Source: Lachnospiraceae bacterium | Lineage (GTDB): Bacteria > Bacillota > Clostridia > Lachnospirales > Lachnospiraceae | Reading direction: 5' to 3' | NCBI GenBank assembly: GCA_900753305.1 | Contig: CAADYR010000135.1 | Location: forward strand, 1-37,200 | DNA: 37,200 bases | Notes under the pieces: generated by a model | The model's input: the letters and a program-made list of their open reading frames with translations, nothing else | The model's database searches: none | Told to the model about the DNA's origin: nothing | Part shown: positions 16,754-24,888 of the stretch, one piece after another | Position numbering within the stretch: the stretch's first letter is position 1 | How the letters are laid out: each line of letters starts with the position of its first letter | Translations under genes and position numbers: made by a program

Positions 16754-18025
16754 ATGAAAGTATTGATCGTAGGAAGCGGTGGCAGAGAACACGCAATTGC
16801 AACAAGTGTTGCAAAAAGCCCAAAAGTAGACAAAATATATTGTGCACCGGGAAATGCAGGTATCGGACAGATCGCAGAATGTGTACCGATCGGTGCAATG
16901 GAATTTGATAAGCTGGTGGCATTTGCAAAGGAACAGGCAATAGATCTGACAATTGTAGGTATGGATGATCCATTGGTAGGTGGTCTGGTAGATGCTCTTG
17001 AGGCAGAAGGACTGCGTGCTTTTGGACCACGTAAGAATGCAGCTATTTTGGAAGGTTCAAAAGCTTTTTCCAAAGACCTTATGAAGAAATATAATATTCC
17101 TACAGCAGCATATGAGACTTTTGATAATGCAGATGCAGCACTGAAATATCTGGAAACGGCAGATTTCCCTATCGTATTAAAGGCTGATGGACTGGCTCTT
17201 GGCAAGGGGGTATTGATCTGTAATACTCTGGAAGAGGCAAAAGAAGGCGTTAAGTCCATTATGCTGGATAAACAGTTTGGTACAGCCGGAAATCGTATGG
17301 TTATTGAAGAATTCATGACAGGACGTGAGGTATCTGTACTTTCTTATGTTGACGGCAAGACGATCAAGACCATGACTTCGGCACAGGATCATAAGCGTGC
17401 AAAAGATGGAGATCAGGGATTGAATACAGGCGGTATGGGTACATTTTCACCAAGCCCGTTCTATACACCGGAAGTAGATGATTTCTGTAAAAAATATATT
17501 TACCAGGCTACCGTTGACGCAATGGCAGCAGAAGGAAGAGAATTTAAAGGCATCATTTTCTTCGGACTTATGCTGACTCCTAAGGGACCAAGAGTTCTTG
17601 AATACAATGCAAGATTTGGAGATCCCGAAGCACAGGTTGTATTGCCTCGTATGAAAAATGATATTATCGAGGTCATGGAGGCATGTATCGATGGTAAACT
17701 GGATCAGATTGATCTACAGTTTGAAGATAATGCAGCAGTATGCGTAGTATTAGCTTCAGATGGCTATCCTGTAAAATATGAGAAAGGTCTTGAGATCAGA
17801 GGATTAGAGAACTTCGAAGGCAAGGAAGGTTATTACTGCTTCCATGCAGGAACCAAACTTGTAGACGGCAAATTCGTAACGAATGGAGGTCGTGTACTGG
17901 GTATTACAGCCAAGGGAGCGACACTCAAAGAGGCGAGAGCCAATGCATATGCAGCTACAGAATGGATAGATTTTGACAATAAATATATGCGTCACGATAT
18001 TGGTAAGGCAATTGATGAGGCATAA
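16754..18025 (+). CDS. purD: Phosphoribosylamine-glycine ligase (GAR synthetase)
   Basis: This ATP-grasp enzyme of 423 residues joins glycine to phosphoribosylamine. It begins 'MKVLIVGSGGREHAIA', the family hallmark. 'VLKADGLALGKGV' is the ATP-grasp lysine region, 'GMGTFSPSPFY' a conserved loop, and 'LEYNARFGDPEAQVV' supplies metal ligands. The length is normal. It is the last recognised purine gene of the cluster; purC, purF, purH, purL and purB are not in this window. A gene for an SH3b membrane protein follows within 30 bases on the same strand and may share the transcript. Confidence 0.96.
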   Translation: MKVLIVGSGGREHAIATSVAKSPKVDKIYCAPGNAGIGQIAECVPIGAMEFDKLVAFAKEQAIDLTIVGMDDPLVGGLVDALEAEGLRAFGPRKNAAILEGSKAFSKDLMKKYNIPTAAYETFDNADAALKYLETADFPIVLKADGLALGKGVLICNTLEEAKEGVKSIMLDKQFGTAGNRMVIEEFMTGREVSVLSYVDGKTIKTMTSAQDHKRAKDGDQGLNTGGMGTFSPSPFYTPEVDDFCKKYIYQATVDAMAAEGREFKGIIFFGLMLTPKGPRVLEYNARFGDPEAQVVLPRMKNDIIEVMEACIDGKLDQIDLQFEDNAAVCVVLASDGYPVKYEKGLEIRGLENFEGKEGYYCFHAGTKLVDGKFVTNGGRVLGITAKGATLKEARANAYAATEWIDFDNKYMRHDIGKAIDEA

Positions 18026-18052
18026 AGATTTTTCGGGGAAGTGAGAGAACAG

Positions 18053-19777
18053 ATGAGGTTATTGAGACACAAAGAACACGTAAACAGCAAGGGTAATATG
18101 ACCGGTGTAAAGAGAGGAATGATCCGGGCACTGGCAGCTATGATGTTTTGCCTGATATTAAGCATCGGAACAGTATGTTATGCAGATGAAGTGGCAGCTA
18201 CGGTAACTGTTGCAAGTGCAAAGATCAGAGCATCAGCAGATCCAGACAGCCAACAGCTCGGAAGTGCAAAACAGGGTGGTACAGTATCAATTATAGGTCA
18301 GACTACGGGAACAGATGGAAAGACCTGGTATCAGGTATTTGTTGATGCAAATACCAAAGGATTTATCAGAGCTGATCTGGTAAATGTAACAGGAAGTGGT
18401 ACGATTTCTACAATTTCATCAGATGCAGCATCAACAACTACAACAACAACAACTACAACAACGACTACTGCTTCAGCGACAGAGACCCAGGTCAGTGCAG
18501 TAGATAAGAAATCAGGAACTGTACAGACTAATAATGTAAGGATCAGAAAAGGTGCTTCTACAACAGCAGATGTGGTTGCAACAGCTAACAGAGGTATGGT
18601 AGTTACTGTAACCGGAGAAGCAGCAGGAGATGATGGAAAGACCTGGTATCAGATTTCTTTTACATATAACAGTAAAGAAATTACAGGATTTATCCGTTCT
18701 GATCTGGTAACCTTTGATGCATTGCCTGCAGATAGTGCACAGTCTACGATCACGGGTTCCACAGAAACTACAGAAGAGCCTGCTACCGAGACTACAGCGG
18801 CAGAAGAAACAACAGAATCGGTAACTGAAGAACAGCCACAGGAAGAACAGAGTACGACATCTTCTGATGATACACAGGATATCATTCTTATGAATGTAGA
18901 TGATGTGCCATATATTATGCCTGAGTTCACACCTATTATTTTGAAATGGGAGGGACAGGATATCAATGCATATAAGAATGGTGATTTCTATCTGTTCTAT
19001 GCACAGAAACAGAATGGAGAAGAAGGATGGTATGTATTTGATTCCGTAAACAGCGTATATCAGCGTTATGTTTATTCTTCAGCAGGTGCAACCGTCCCGG
19101 AAGAGAGTGCATTATCAGGAAATATGCTTCCGATCATTATATTAGTAGTTATCATAGTTATTTTATTACTGGCAATTATACTGATGTTCATGAAACTGAG
19201 AGAATATACCAGTGAGTACGAAGAGTATGATGATGAAGAAGAGGGTGAGGAAGAAGAATATGGTGAAGATGAAGAAATAGAAGAAGAGGAAGAAGAATCA
19301 GAGCCATACGAAGAACCTGCAAGACGTCCGGCACAAGAACCCAGGAAACAACCGGTACAACAGCGTCCTCAGCAGGTACAGCCACAACCCAGAAGACAGA
19401 ATCCAAGAGAGGTACAGCAACCTGTAAGACGTCCGGAAACACAGCAGCCAGTGAGACGTTCGGAAGGCGAACAGCCGGCAAGAGCCCAGCAACAGCCAGT
19501 GAGACGTCCGGAAACACAGCAGCCTGTCAGAAGAACACAGCAGGGTCATCCGGTGAGACGTCAGGATGGTGAAGTGCCAGTCAGACGTCAGGCAGCAGCT
19601 CAGAGTGAAGAGGGCAGAACAGTCAGCAGACAGCCACAGGGCAATGGAACCAGACGTCCTGCACAGTCCAGACCATATCCGCCACAGAGAAAAGTACAAC
19701 AGTCTCAACCCCAGGGACGTAAGGCAAAGAACTTCCTGGAAGCAGATGATGATGATATGAATTTTATTGATATTTAA
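18053..19777 (+). CDS. Membrane protein with two SH3b domains, acidic segment and PVRR-repeat tail
   Basis: This protein has about 574 residues. In order: an N-terminal hydrophobic segment ('ALAAMMFCLILSIGTVCYA'), probably a signal peptide; a first bacterial SH3 domain (about 45-110); a run of 12 threonines (18432-18467); a second SH3 domain (about 155-220); a T/E-rich linker; a further extracellular region; a transmembrane helix near 357-380; a strongly acidic stretch (about 383-418); and a long Q, P and R-rich tail with repeated 'QQPVRR'. SH3b domains bind cell-wall peptides, so the protein probably spans from wall to cytoplasm. GTG at 18041 is an alternative start; ATG 18053 is preferred. 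Placement right after purD and before a strong terminator suggests co-transcription without implying shared function. Confidence 0.8.
   Translation: MRLLRHKEHVNSKGNMTGVKRGMIRALAAMMFCLILSIGTVCYADEVAATVTVASAKIRASADPDSQQLGSAKQGGTVSIIGQTTGTDGKTWYQVFVDANTKGFIRADLVNVTGSGTISTISSDAASTTTTTTTTTTTTASATETQVSAVDKKSGTVQTNNVRIRKGASTTADVVATANRGMVVTVTGEAAGDDGKTWYQISFTYNSKEITGFIRSDLVTFDALPADSAQSTITGSTETTEEPATETTAAEETTESVTEEQPQEEQSTTSSDDTQDIILMNVDDVPYIMPEFTPIILKWEGQDINAYKNGDFYLFYAQKQNGEEGWYVFDSVNSVYQRYVYSSAGATVPEESALSGNMLPIIILVVIIVILLLAIILMFMKLREYTSEYEEYDDEEEGEEEEYGEDEEIEEEEEESEPYEEPARRPAQEPRKQPVQQRPQQVQPQPRRQNPREVQQPVRRPETQQPVRRSEGEQPARAQQQPVRRPETQQPVRRTQQGHPVRRQDGEVPVRRQAAAQSEEGRTVSRQPQGNGTRRPAQSRPYPPQRKVQQSQPQGRKAKNFLEADDDDMNFIDI
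19427..19524 (+). repeat. In-frame 23-base direct repeat in the tail of the SH3b protein
   Basis: A 23-base segment beginning AGACGTCCGGAAACAC occurs identically at 19427-19449 and 19502-19524, a period of 75 bases (25 codons), encoding a repeated RRPETQQP unit. Recent tandem duplication or slippage within the tail is likely. Confidence 0.8.
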
Positions 19778-19790
19778 TCAGGTAAGGTTA

Positions 19791-19834
19791 AAAAAGGTTT
19801 TATCAGAAATGGTAAAACCTTTTTATATTTTTTT
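19791..19834 (+). terminator. Rho-independent terminator after the SH3b protein gene
   Basis: A 14-bp stem (19791-19804 with 19811-19824, one G-T pair) and 6-base loop AGAAAT are followed by a T-rich stretch to 19834. It closes the pur / SH3b transcription unit. Confidence 0.85.
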
Positions 19835-19837
19835 CAC

Positions 19838-19866
19838 TTGTATACAGTATTCCATTGTGCTAGAAT
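19838..19866 (+). promoter_or_regulatory. Probable promoter of gntR-clpC, with TGTATACA palindrome
   Basis: TTGTAT (19838-19843), 17 bases, TAGAAT (19861-19866). The -35 overlaps the perfect palindrome TGTATACA (19839-19846), which has the GT...AC form seen in operators of GntR-family repressors. Autoregulation by the first gene product is therefore plausible but unproved. No CtsR heptad repeat was found. Confidence 0.55.
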
Positions 19867-19947
19867 TATTATAACAGTTCAAAGAAGGTGTGTGAAAATA
19901 AATTTTTACACGCAAATTCACAGATGCAGGAAAGACTTGGTGATTAT

Positions 19948-20334
19948 ATGTATATAGAAATTGATTTTAATAGTGATGAAGCATTGTATCTACAGCTTAG
20001 GAATCAGATTATTATCGGAATCGCCACATCTCAGTATCAGGAGGGAGACACGCTTCCTTCCGTGAGACAGCTTGCAGATACCATTGGCATTAATATGCAT
20101 ACGGTAAATAAGGCATACTCTGTATTGAAGCAGGAGGGATTTGTCAAGGTTGATCGTCGTAAGGGCGCGGTTATTTCCGTAGATATTGATAAGTTGCAGG
20201 CAATGGAAGAACTGAAAAAGGATTTGCAGGTGGTTCTTGCCAAGAGCAGATGTAAGAAGATATCTAAGCAGGAGGTACATGCACTTATTGATGAGATTTA
20301 TCAAAATTATGAAGATAACGGAGGCATAGAGTGA
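19948..20334 (+). CDS. GntR-family transcriptional regulator (YtrA-like, short form)
   Basis: This protein of 128 residues has a winged helix-turn-helix: 'LYLQLRNQIIIGIATSQ', 'LPSVRQLADTIGINMHTV', then 'EGFVKVDRRKGAVI' for the wing. Only about 50 residues follow, so it is of the YtrA-like group with a tiny effector/dimerisation part. The ATG at 19948 is preceded by GGTG at 6 bases and gives the standard family start 'MYIEIDF'; the longer GTG frame from 19888 seems less likely. Its TGA overlaps the clpC ATG by one base, so the two are coupled. It probably controls clpC and itself. Confidence 0.88.
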   Translation: MYIEIDFNSDEALYLQLRNQIIIGIATSQYQEGDTLPSVRQLADTIGINMHTVNKAYSVLKQEGFVKVDRRKGAVISVDIDKLQAMEELKKDLQVVLAKSRCKKISKQEVHALIDEIYQNYEDNGGIE

Positions 20335-22790
20335 TGCAGCAATTTACAGATAAAGCCAAGACAGCTTTACAGTTGGCTGCGAAGGCTGCAAAGGATTTAC
20401 ATCAAAGCTACATTGGCAGTGAGCATCTGTTGGTAGGTCTGGTCCGTGAGAAGACAGGTGTAGCTGCAAAAGTATTAAAAGAAAATGGTGTAGATGAAAT
20501 CCAACTGATCAGTATGATCAAAGACCTGATTGCCCCTGAAGGTAATCTTGCAGTGCAGGAAAGGGATGGATATTCCCCAAGAGCTGCACGTATATTGGAA
20601 GATAGCCGTAAACAGGCGCAGAAATATAAGAACAGTATGACAGGTACAGAACATATTCTCCTGGCAATGCTTCGTGAAGGAGAAAATGTAGGCTTAAGAC
20701 TGTTAAATACACTTGGTATTAATATACAGAAATTGTATATGGATACTTTGATTGCTATGGGTGAAGACATTTCCCAGCATAAAGAAGATCTGAGAAAACG
20801 TGCGAATAAGAAGAACGGTGGAGCAACTGCTACACTAAATCAGTACAGCCGCGATCTTACGGCACTGGCAAGGGAAGGCAAGCTGGATCCTGTTATAGGC
20901 AGAGATACAGAAATCATGAGGGTAGTTCAGATTCTGTCAAGAAGAACAAAGAACAACCCATGTCTGATCGGAGAGCCAGGTGTAGGTAAGACTGCTATAG
21001 CAGAAGGACTGGCACTTCGTATTGTGAATGGGGAAGTACCGGACACAGTAAAGAATAAAAGAGTGGTAACACTGGATCTGTCAGGTATGGTAGCTGGTTC
21101 CAAATATCGTGGAGAATTCGAGGAAAGAATTAAAAAAGTCATCAAAGAAGTAATTGATGCAGGGAATATTTACCTTTTCCTGGATGAACTTCATACTCTG
21201 ATCGGAGCAGGTGGTGCAGAGGGTGCAATTGATGCATCTAATATTTTAAAGCCATCATTGTCCAGAGGTGAGATACAGCTTATTGGAGCAACTACAATTT
21301 CAGAATATCGTAAATATATTGAAAAAGATGCGGCTCTGGAGCGCAGATTCCAGCCCGTTATGGTCGAAGAACCTTCACAGGAAGAGGCTGTACGTATTCT
21401 GAAAGGAATTGCTTACAAATATGAGGAACATCATAAAGTAACAATATCACCCGAGGCAATCGAAGCAGCAGTGAAACTGTCCGACAGATATATCAATGAC
21501 AGAAATCTGCCTGATAAAGCAATCGATCTGATCGATGAAGCATCAGCCGCTCTCAGATTAAAGAATATGAATATTCCTGAGAATATTAAGGAGATGCAGG
21601 AGGAAATCAGGCAATTTGATCCACAGATCGAACAGGCTATTAAGGCAGAAGAATATCCACAGGCAGCAGAACTTCGCAAGAATCAGCAGGAACTGATCAA
21701 GAAGTATGATAAGGCAGTCAGTCGTTATGAAAAAGCACAGTCACAGAAAAATCTGGTAGTTACAGAAAATGATATTGCAGAAGTTGTTTCTAACTGGACG
21801 AAGATTCCGGTTCAGAAGCTGGCACAGAAGGAAAGTGAGAAACTTCTTAAATTAGAGAGTATTTTGCATAAACGCGTTGTTGGTCAGGAAGAGGCAGTCA
21901 GTGCAGTAGCCAGAGCAATGAAAAGAGGAAGAGTGGGATTACAGGATCCGAACAGACCAATAGGCTCTTTCCTGTTCTTAGGACCTACAGGTGTGGGCAA
22001 AACCGAGTTGTCCAAGGCATTGGCAGAGGCGATGTTCGGTTCGGAGAATGCACTGATACGTGTTGATATGTCCGAGTATATGGAATCCCACTCTGTATCC
22101 AAGATGATCGGCTCACCGCCAGGATATGTTGGATTTGAGGAAGGTGGACAGCTCAGTGAGAAAGTACGCCGCAATCCATATTCTGTAGTACTTTTCGATG
22201 AAATTGAGAAAGCCCATCCGGATGTATTTAATGTACTGTTACAGGTATTGGATGATGGACACATTACAGATTCCAAGGGACGTAAGGTCAGCTTTAAAAA
22301 CACGGTTCTTATTATGACTTCCAATGCAGGTGCACAGAGGATCATTGAACCGAAGAACCTTGGATTTGCAACCAAGACAGATGAAAAAGCAGATTATAAT
22401 AAAATGAAAGAAAATGTCATGGAAGAGGTAAAGAGGATGTTTAAACCTGAATTCATCAACCGAATTGATGAGATCATGGTATTCCATCCATTAACTGAAA
22501 AAGACATGAAACAGATCATCACTTTACTTGCTAAAAATCTGTGTGAACGTTGCAAGACGCAGATGGACATTGACCTGACATTTACCAGTTCACTGAAAGA
22601 GCATCTGGTTAAGAAATATTCAGACCTTAAGATGGGAGCCAGACCGCTCAAACGTGCTATCCAGAATGTTGTAGAGGATGAACTTGCAACCGCGATTCTC
22701 GAAGGCAGAGTAAAACGTGGAGATGTGGTTCATGCCGGTATAAAAAATGACAAGATTACTTTTACAGTAAAAGAATCCAGAGAACAGTAA
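20334..22790 (+). CDS. clpC: ClpC-type AAA+ unfoldase
   Basis: This protein of 818 residues unfolds proteins for degradation by ClpP. It has a double N-domain repeat (about 1-145), a first AAA+ module with Walker A 'GEPGVGKTAI' (from residue 213) and Walker B 'LFLDELHTL', a middle region with a UVR-like helix ('EEYPQAAELRKNQQEL') typical of ClpC, and a second AAA+ module with Walker A 'GPTGVGKTEL' (from residue 550). The ATG at 20334 stands 9 bases after GGAGG, overlapping the GntR stop by one base. In Bacillus-type bacteria clpC is in an operon with ctsR, mcsA and mcsB; none is present here. Confidence 0.95.
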   Translation: MQQFTDKAKTALQLAAKAAKDLHQSYIGSEHLLVGLVREKTGVAAKVLKENGVDEIQLISMIKDLIAPEGNLAVQERDGYSPRAARILEDSRKQAQKYKNSMTGTEHILLAMLREGENVGLRLLNTLGINIQKLYMDTLIAMGEDISQHKEDLRKRANKKNGGATATLNQYSRDLTALAREGKLDPVIGRDTEIMRVVQILSRRTKNNPCLIGEPGVGKTAIAEGLALRIVNGEVPDTVKNKRVVTLDLSGMVAGSKYRGEFEERIKKVIKEVIDAGNIYLFLDELHTLIGAGGAEGAIDASNILKPSLSRGEIQLIGATTISEYRKYIEKDAALERRFQPVMVEEPSQEEAVRILKGIAYKYEEHHKVTISPEAIEAAVKLSDRYINDRNLPDKAIDLIDEASAALRLKNMNIPENIKEMQEEIRQFDPQIEQAIKAEEYPQAAELRKNQQELIKKYDKAVSRYEKAQSQKNLVVTENDIAEVVSNWTKIPVQKLAQKESEKLLKLESILHKRVVGQEEAVSAVARAMKRGRVGLQDPNRPIGSFLFLGPTGVGKTELSKALAEAMFGSENALIRVDMSEYMESHSVSKMIGSPPGYVGFEEGGQLSEKVRRNPYSVVLFDEIEKAHPDVFNVLLQVLDDGHITDSKGRKVSFKNTVLIMTSNAGAQRIIEPKNLGFATKTDEKADYNKMKENVMEEVKRMFKPEFINRIDEIMVFHPLTEKDMKQIITLLAKNLCERCKTQMDIDLTFTSSLKEHLVKKYSDLKMGARPLKRAIQNVVEDELATAILEGRVKRGDVVHAGIKNDKITFTVKESREQ

Positions 22791-22863
22791 TATCTGGAAA
22801 TTAAAAAACATGTAAAAATCTTGTGGAAAAACTACAGATTTTATTATATACTGTAGAAAAATC

Positions 22864-22913
22864 GTAACTGTTGATGAACGAAACGGTTACAAGAACTGAA
22901 TACTGTTTATAAT
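22864..22913 (+). promoter_or_regulatory. Inverted repeat and weak promoter before the 138-residue protein gene
   Basis: GTAACTGTT (22864-22872) and AACGGTTAC (22882-22890) form a 9-bp inverted repeat with one G-T pair and a 9-base centre. It overlaps GTTACA (22886-22891), a possible -35, 16 bases before TATAAT (22908-22913). Another pair, CTACAG (22832-22837) / CTGTAG (22851-22856), lies upstream. Confidence 0.45.
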
Positions 22914-22939
22914 ATGTAATTTTTAGGAGGACGAAAGAA

Positions 22940-23356
22940 ATGGCAGTAGTGGAAGAATTACTACGCTCCGAAAGTAACGGAAATATCAGCTTTGGTAATC
23001 ATACGCTGAACCAGAAGGCGAAACTGGAAGATTTCGAGCACGCAGGAGATATTTATAAGGTTAAGACGTATGATGCGATGACTAAGCTGGAGAAGAACGG
23101 TCTGTTCCTTTATGAATCTGTTCCCGGTACATCTGTATTCGATTTCGTTGAGAACAGCACAGGTATCGAATTTACAGTAGAGGGAGATCAGGATGCGCAG
23201 ATTACGATTGGCCTGGAAGATGACTCCGAATATGAAGTGTTCATTGATGATGCAAGCGTTGGTACAATGAAGACCAATCTCGCCGGTAAGATCAATGTCA
23301 GTGTGGAATTAGCTGGTATTGGCAAGGCTCAGGTGAAATTAGTAAAGCGCGGCTGA
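22940..23356 (+). CDS. Conserved protein of 138 residues, family often labelled 'endosialidase', function unknown
   Basis: The protein begins 'MAVVEELLRSESNGNISFG' and continues as a compact, largely beta-stranded acidic sequence with no signal peptide, membrane segment or cysteine. Similar Clostridia proteins are often named 'endosialidase' in annotation, but at 138 residues it is far too short for a phage endosialidase and shows no sialidase Asp-box, so that name is probably an error carried forward. AGGAGG precedes the ATG at ideal distance. It has a likely promoter of its own and a strong terminator behind it, so it is a single-gene unit between clpC and radA. It is probably a soluble cytoplasmic protein. 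Confidence 0.8.
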   Translation: MAVVEELLRSESNGNISFGNHTLNQKAKLEDFEHAGDIYKVKTYDAMTKLEKNGLFLYESVPGTSVFDFVENSTGIEFTVEGDQDAQITIGLEDDSEYEVFIDDASVGTMKTNLAGKINVSVELAGIGKAQVKLVKRG

Positions 23357-23394
23357 TCAGAGAACAGATAAGCTAAGTTAAGACATACAAATAT

Positions 23395-23420
23395 AAGCCT
23401 TCTCATATGAGGAGGCTTTT
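23395..23420 (+). terminator. Rho-independent terminator between the 138-residue protein gene and radA
   Basis: AAGCCTTCTC and GAGGAGGCTT form a 10-bp stem (one G-T pair) with a 4-base loop ATAT, followed by TT and CC. The short T-run is partly within the stem. Confidence 0.75.
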
Positions 23421-23454
23421 CCAATGTATGGAACCATGTGGAGAGGAGACATTC

Positions 23455-24831
23455 ATGGCAAAGAGTAAAATGGCAACTGTGTTCTTCTGTCAGAATTGCG
23501 GATATGAATCTGCTAAATGGATGGGGCAGTGTCCGGCGTGTAAGCAATGGAATACATTAGTAGAAGAGAAAGTAAGTGTAACGGGCAGTGGTATGGGAGG
23601 AAGTGCTAGGCTGGTGGCACCAAAGGACAGACCTAAGCCTGTATCGATCAGTTCTATTGACATGAAAGAATCAGACAGAGTACCAACAGGACTGGCGGAA
23701 CTGGACAGAGTATTAGGTGGAGGTGTGATGGCTGGTTCTCTTACGCTGGTAGGTGGAGATCCGGGGATCGGTAAATCAACACTTCTGCTTCAGGTATGCC
23801 GTAATATGGCGAATGCCGGACATAAAGTACTGTACATATCCGGTGAGGAATCCTTAAAACAGATCAAACTCAGGGCAAACCGGATCGGTGAATTCCAGGA
23901 TACGATGCTTCTGTTGTGTGAAACGAATCTGGAACTGATCGAGGATGCTATAAAGCAGGCGCAACCGGAAATTGTGATTATTGACTCGATCCAGACTATG
24001 TATCAGGAATCTGTATCATCAGCACCAGGCAGTGTATCCCAGGTCAGGGAAGCAACCAGTGTATTCCTGCAGTTGGCAAAGGGTATGGGAATTTCTATTT
24101 TTATTGTAGGCCATGTAACAAAAGAAGGAACCGTTGCAGGTCCCAGAGTATTGGAACATATGGTAGATACTGTACTATATTTTGAAGGTGACAGGCATGC
24201 ATCATATCGTATTCTGCGAGGAGTAAAGAATCGATTTGGTTCTACAAATGAGATTGGCGTATTTGAAATGCGGAAGGAGGGGCTGGTTGAAGTTGCGAAT
24301 CCTTCTGAATTTATGCTGAACGGGAAACCGGAGGGAGCCAGCGGTTCTGTAGTGGTATGCTCGGTAGAAGGAACCAGACCTATTTTAATAGAAATTCAGG
24401 CGTTGGTATGCAGAACAAATTTTGGAATCCCCCGACGGCAGACTACAGGAACGGATTTTAACAGAGTCAATCTCTTGATGGCTGTTTTGGAGAAAAGACT
24501 GGGAATCCAGATCGGGGATTGTGATGCATATGTGAACATTGCCGGTGGTATGAAGGTAAATGAGCCTGCGATTGATCTGGGAATTATTATGGCAATTGTA
24601 TCCAGTTATAAGAATCGCCCGATTGATGAGAAAACACTTGTATTCGGTGAAGTTGGATTAAGTGGTGAGGTCAGGGCAGTTAGTCAGGTACAGCAAAGGG
24701 TACAGGAAGCAAAGAAATTAGGGTATAATACTGTAGTTTTGCCTAAGGTCAGTGCAGAAGGTCTGGAGAATATAAAGGGCATTAAGTTGATTGGTGTTGC
24801 CGGAATTGGAGAAGCAATTGATATAATATAA
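23455..24831 (+). CDS. radA: DNA repair protein RadA (Sms)
   Basis: This protein of 458 residues processes recombination intermediates and drives branch migration. An N-terminal zinc finger 'CQNCGYESAKWMGQCPAC' (four Cys) is followed by a RecA-like ATPase with Walker A 'GDPGIGKST' (from residue 101), the RadA-specific 'KNRFGSTNEIG' motif near 258, and a C-terminal Lon-protease-like domain. An earlier in-frame ATG at 23407 lies inside the upstream terminator hairpin and is rejected; ATG 23455 follows GAGAGGAG and gives the normal family start MAKSK. It stands before an M18 aminopeptidase gene (57 bases apart). Confidence 0.96.
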   Translation: MAKSKMATVFFCQNCGYESAKWMGQCPACKQWNTLVEEKVSVTGSGMGGSARLVAPKDRPKPVSISSIDMKESDRVPTGLAELDRVLGGGVMAGSLTLVGGDPGIGKSTLLLQVCRNMANAGHKVLYISGEESLKQIKLRANRIGEFQDTMLLLCETNLELIEDAIKQAQPEIVIIDSIQTMYQESVSSAPGSVSQVREATSVFLQLAKGMGISIFIVGHVTKEGTVAGPRVLEHMVDTVLYFEGDRHASYRILRGVKNRFGSTNEIGVFEMRKEGLVEVANPSEFMLNGKPEGASGSVVVCSVEGTRPILIEIQALVCRTNFGIPRRQTTGTDFNRVNLLMAVLEKRLGIQIGDCDAYVNIAGGMKVNEPAIDLGIIMAIVSSYKNRPIDEKTLVFGEVGLSGEVRAVSQVQQRVQEAKKLGYNTVVLPKVSAEGLENIKGIKLIGVAGIGEAIDII

Positions 24832-24888
24832 TTATTATAAAATCTTCAATCTCGTATTGACAGGTTATAAGAAAGGATGAATGACAAA

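Noticed and set aside
16669..17316. A 215-codon minus-strand open frame opposite purN and purD
   Set aside because: It is opposite two well-conserved genes and shows the Ser/Pro-rich composition typical of antisense shadows.
18432..18467. Trinucleotide run suspected as a CRISPR-like or microsatellite array
   Set aside because: It is an in-frame run of 12 Thr codons of mixed type (ACA, ACT, ACG) within a linker; no spacer-repeat structure exists.
19188..19708. Long minus-strand frames opposite the repeat tail of the SH3b membrane protein
   Set aside because: They are leucine-rich shadows created by the repeated Q, P and R codons and have no independent evidence.
23407..23454. Earlier in-frame ATG for radA
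   Set aside because: It lies inside the upstream terminator hairpin and adds residues not found in RadA; the ATG at 23455 has the proper ribosome site.
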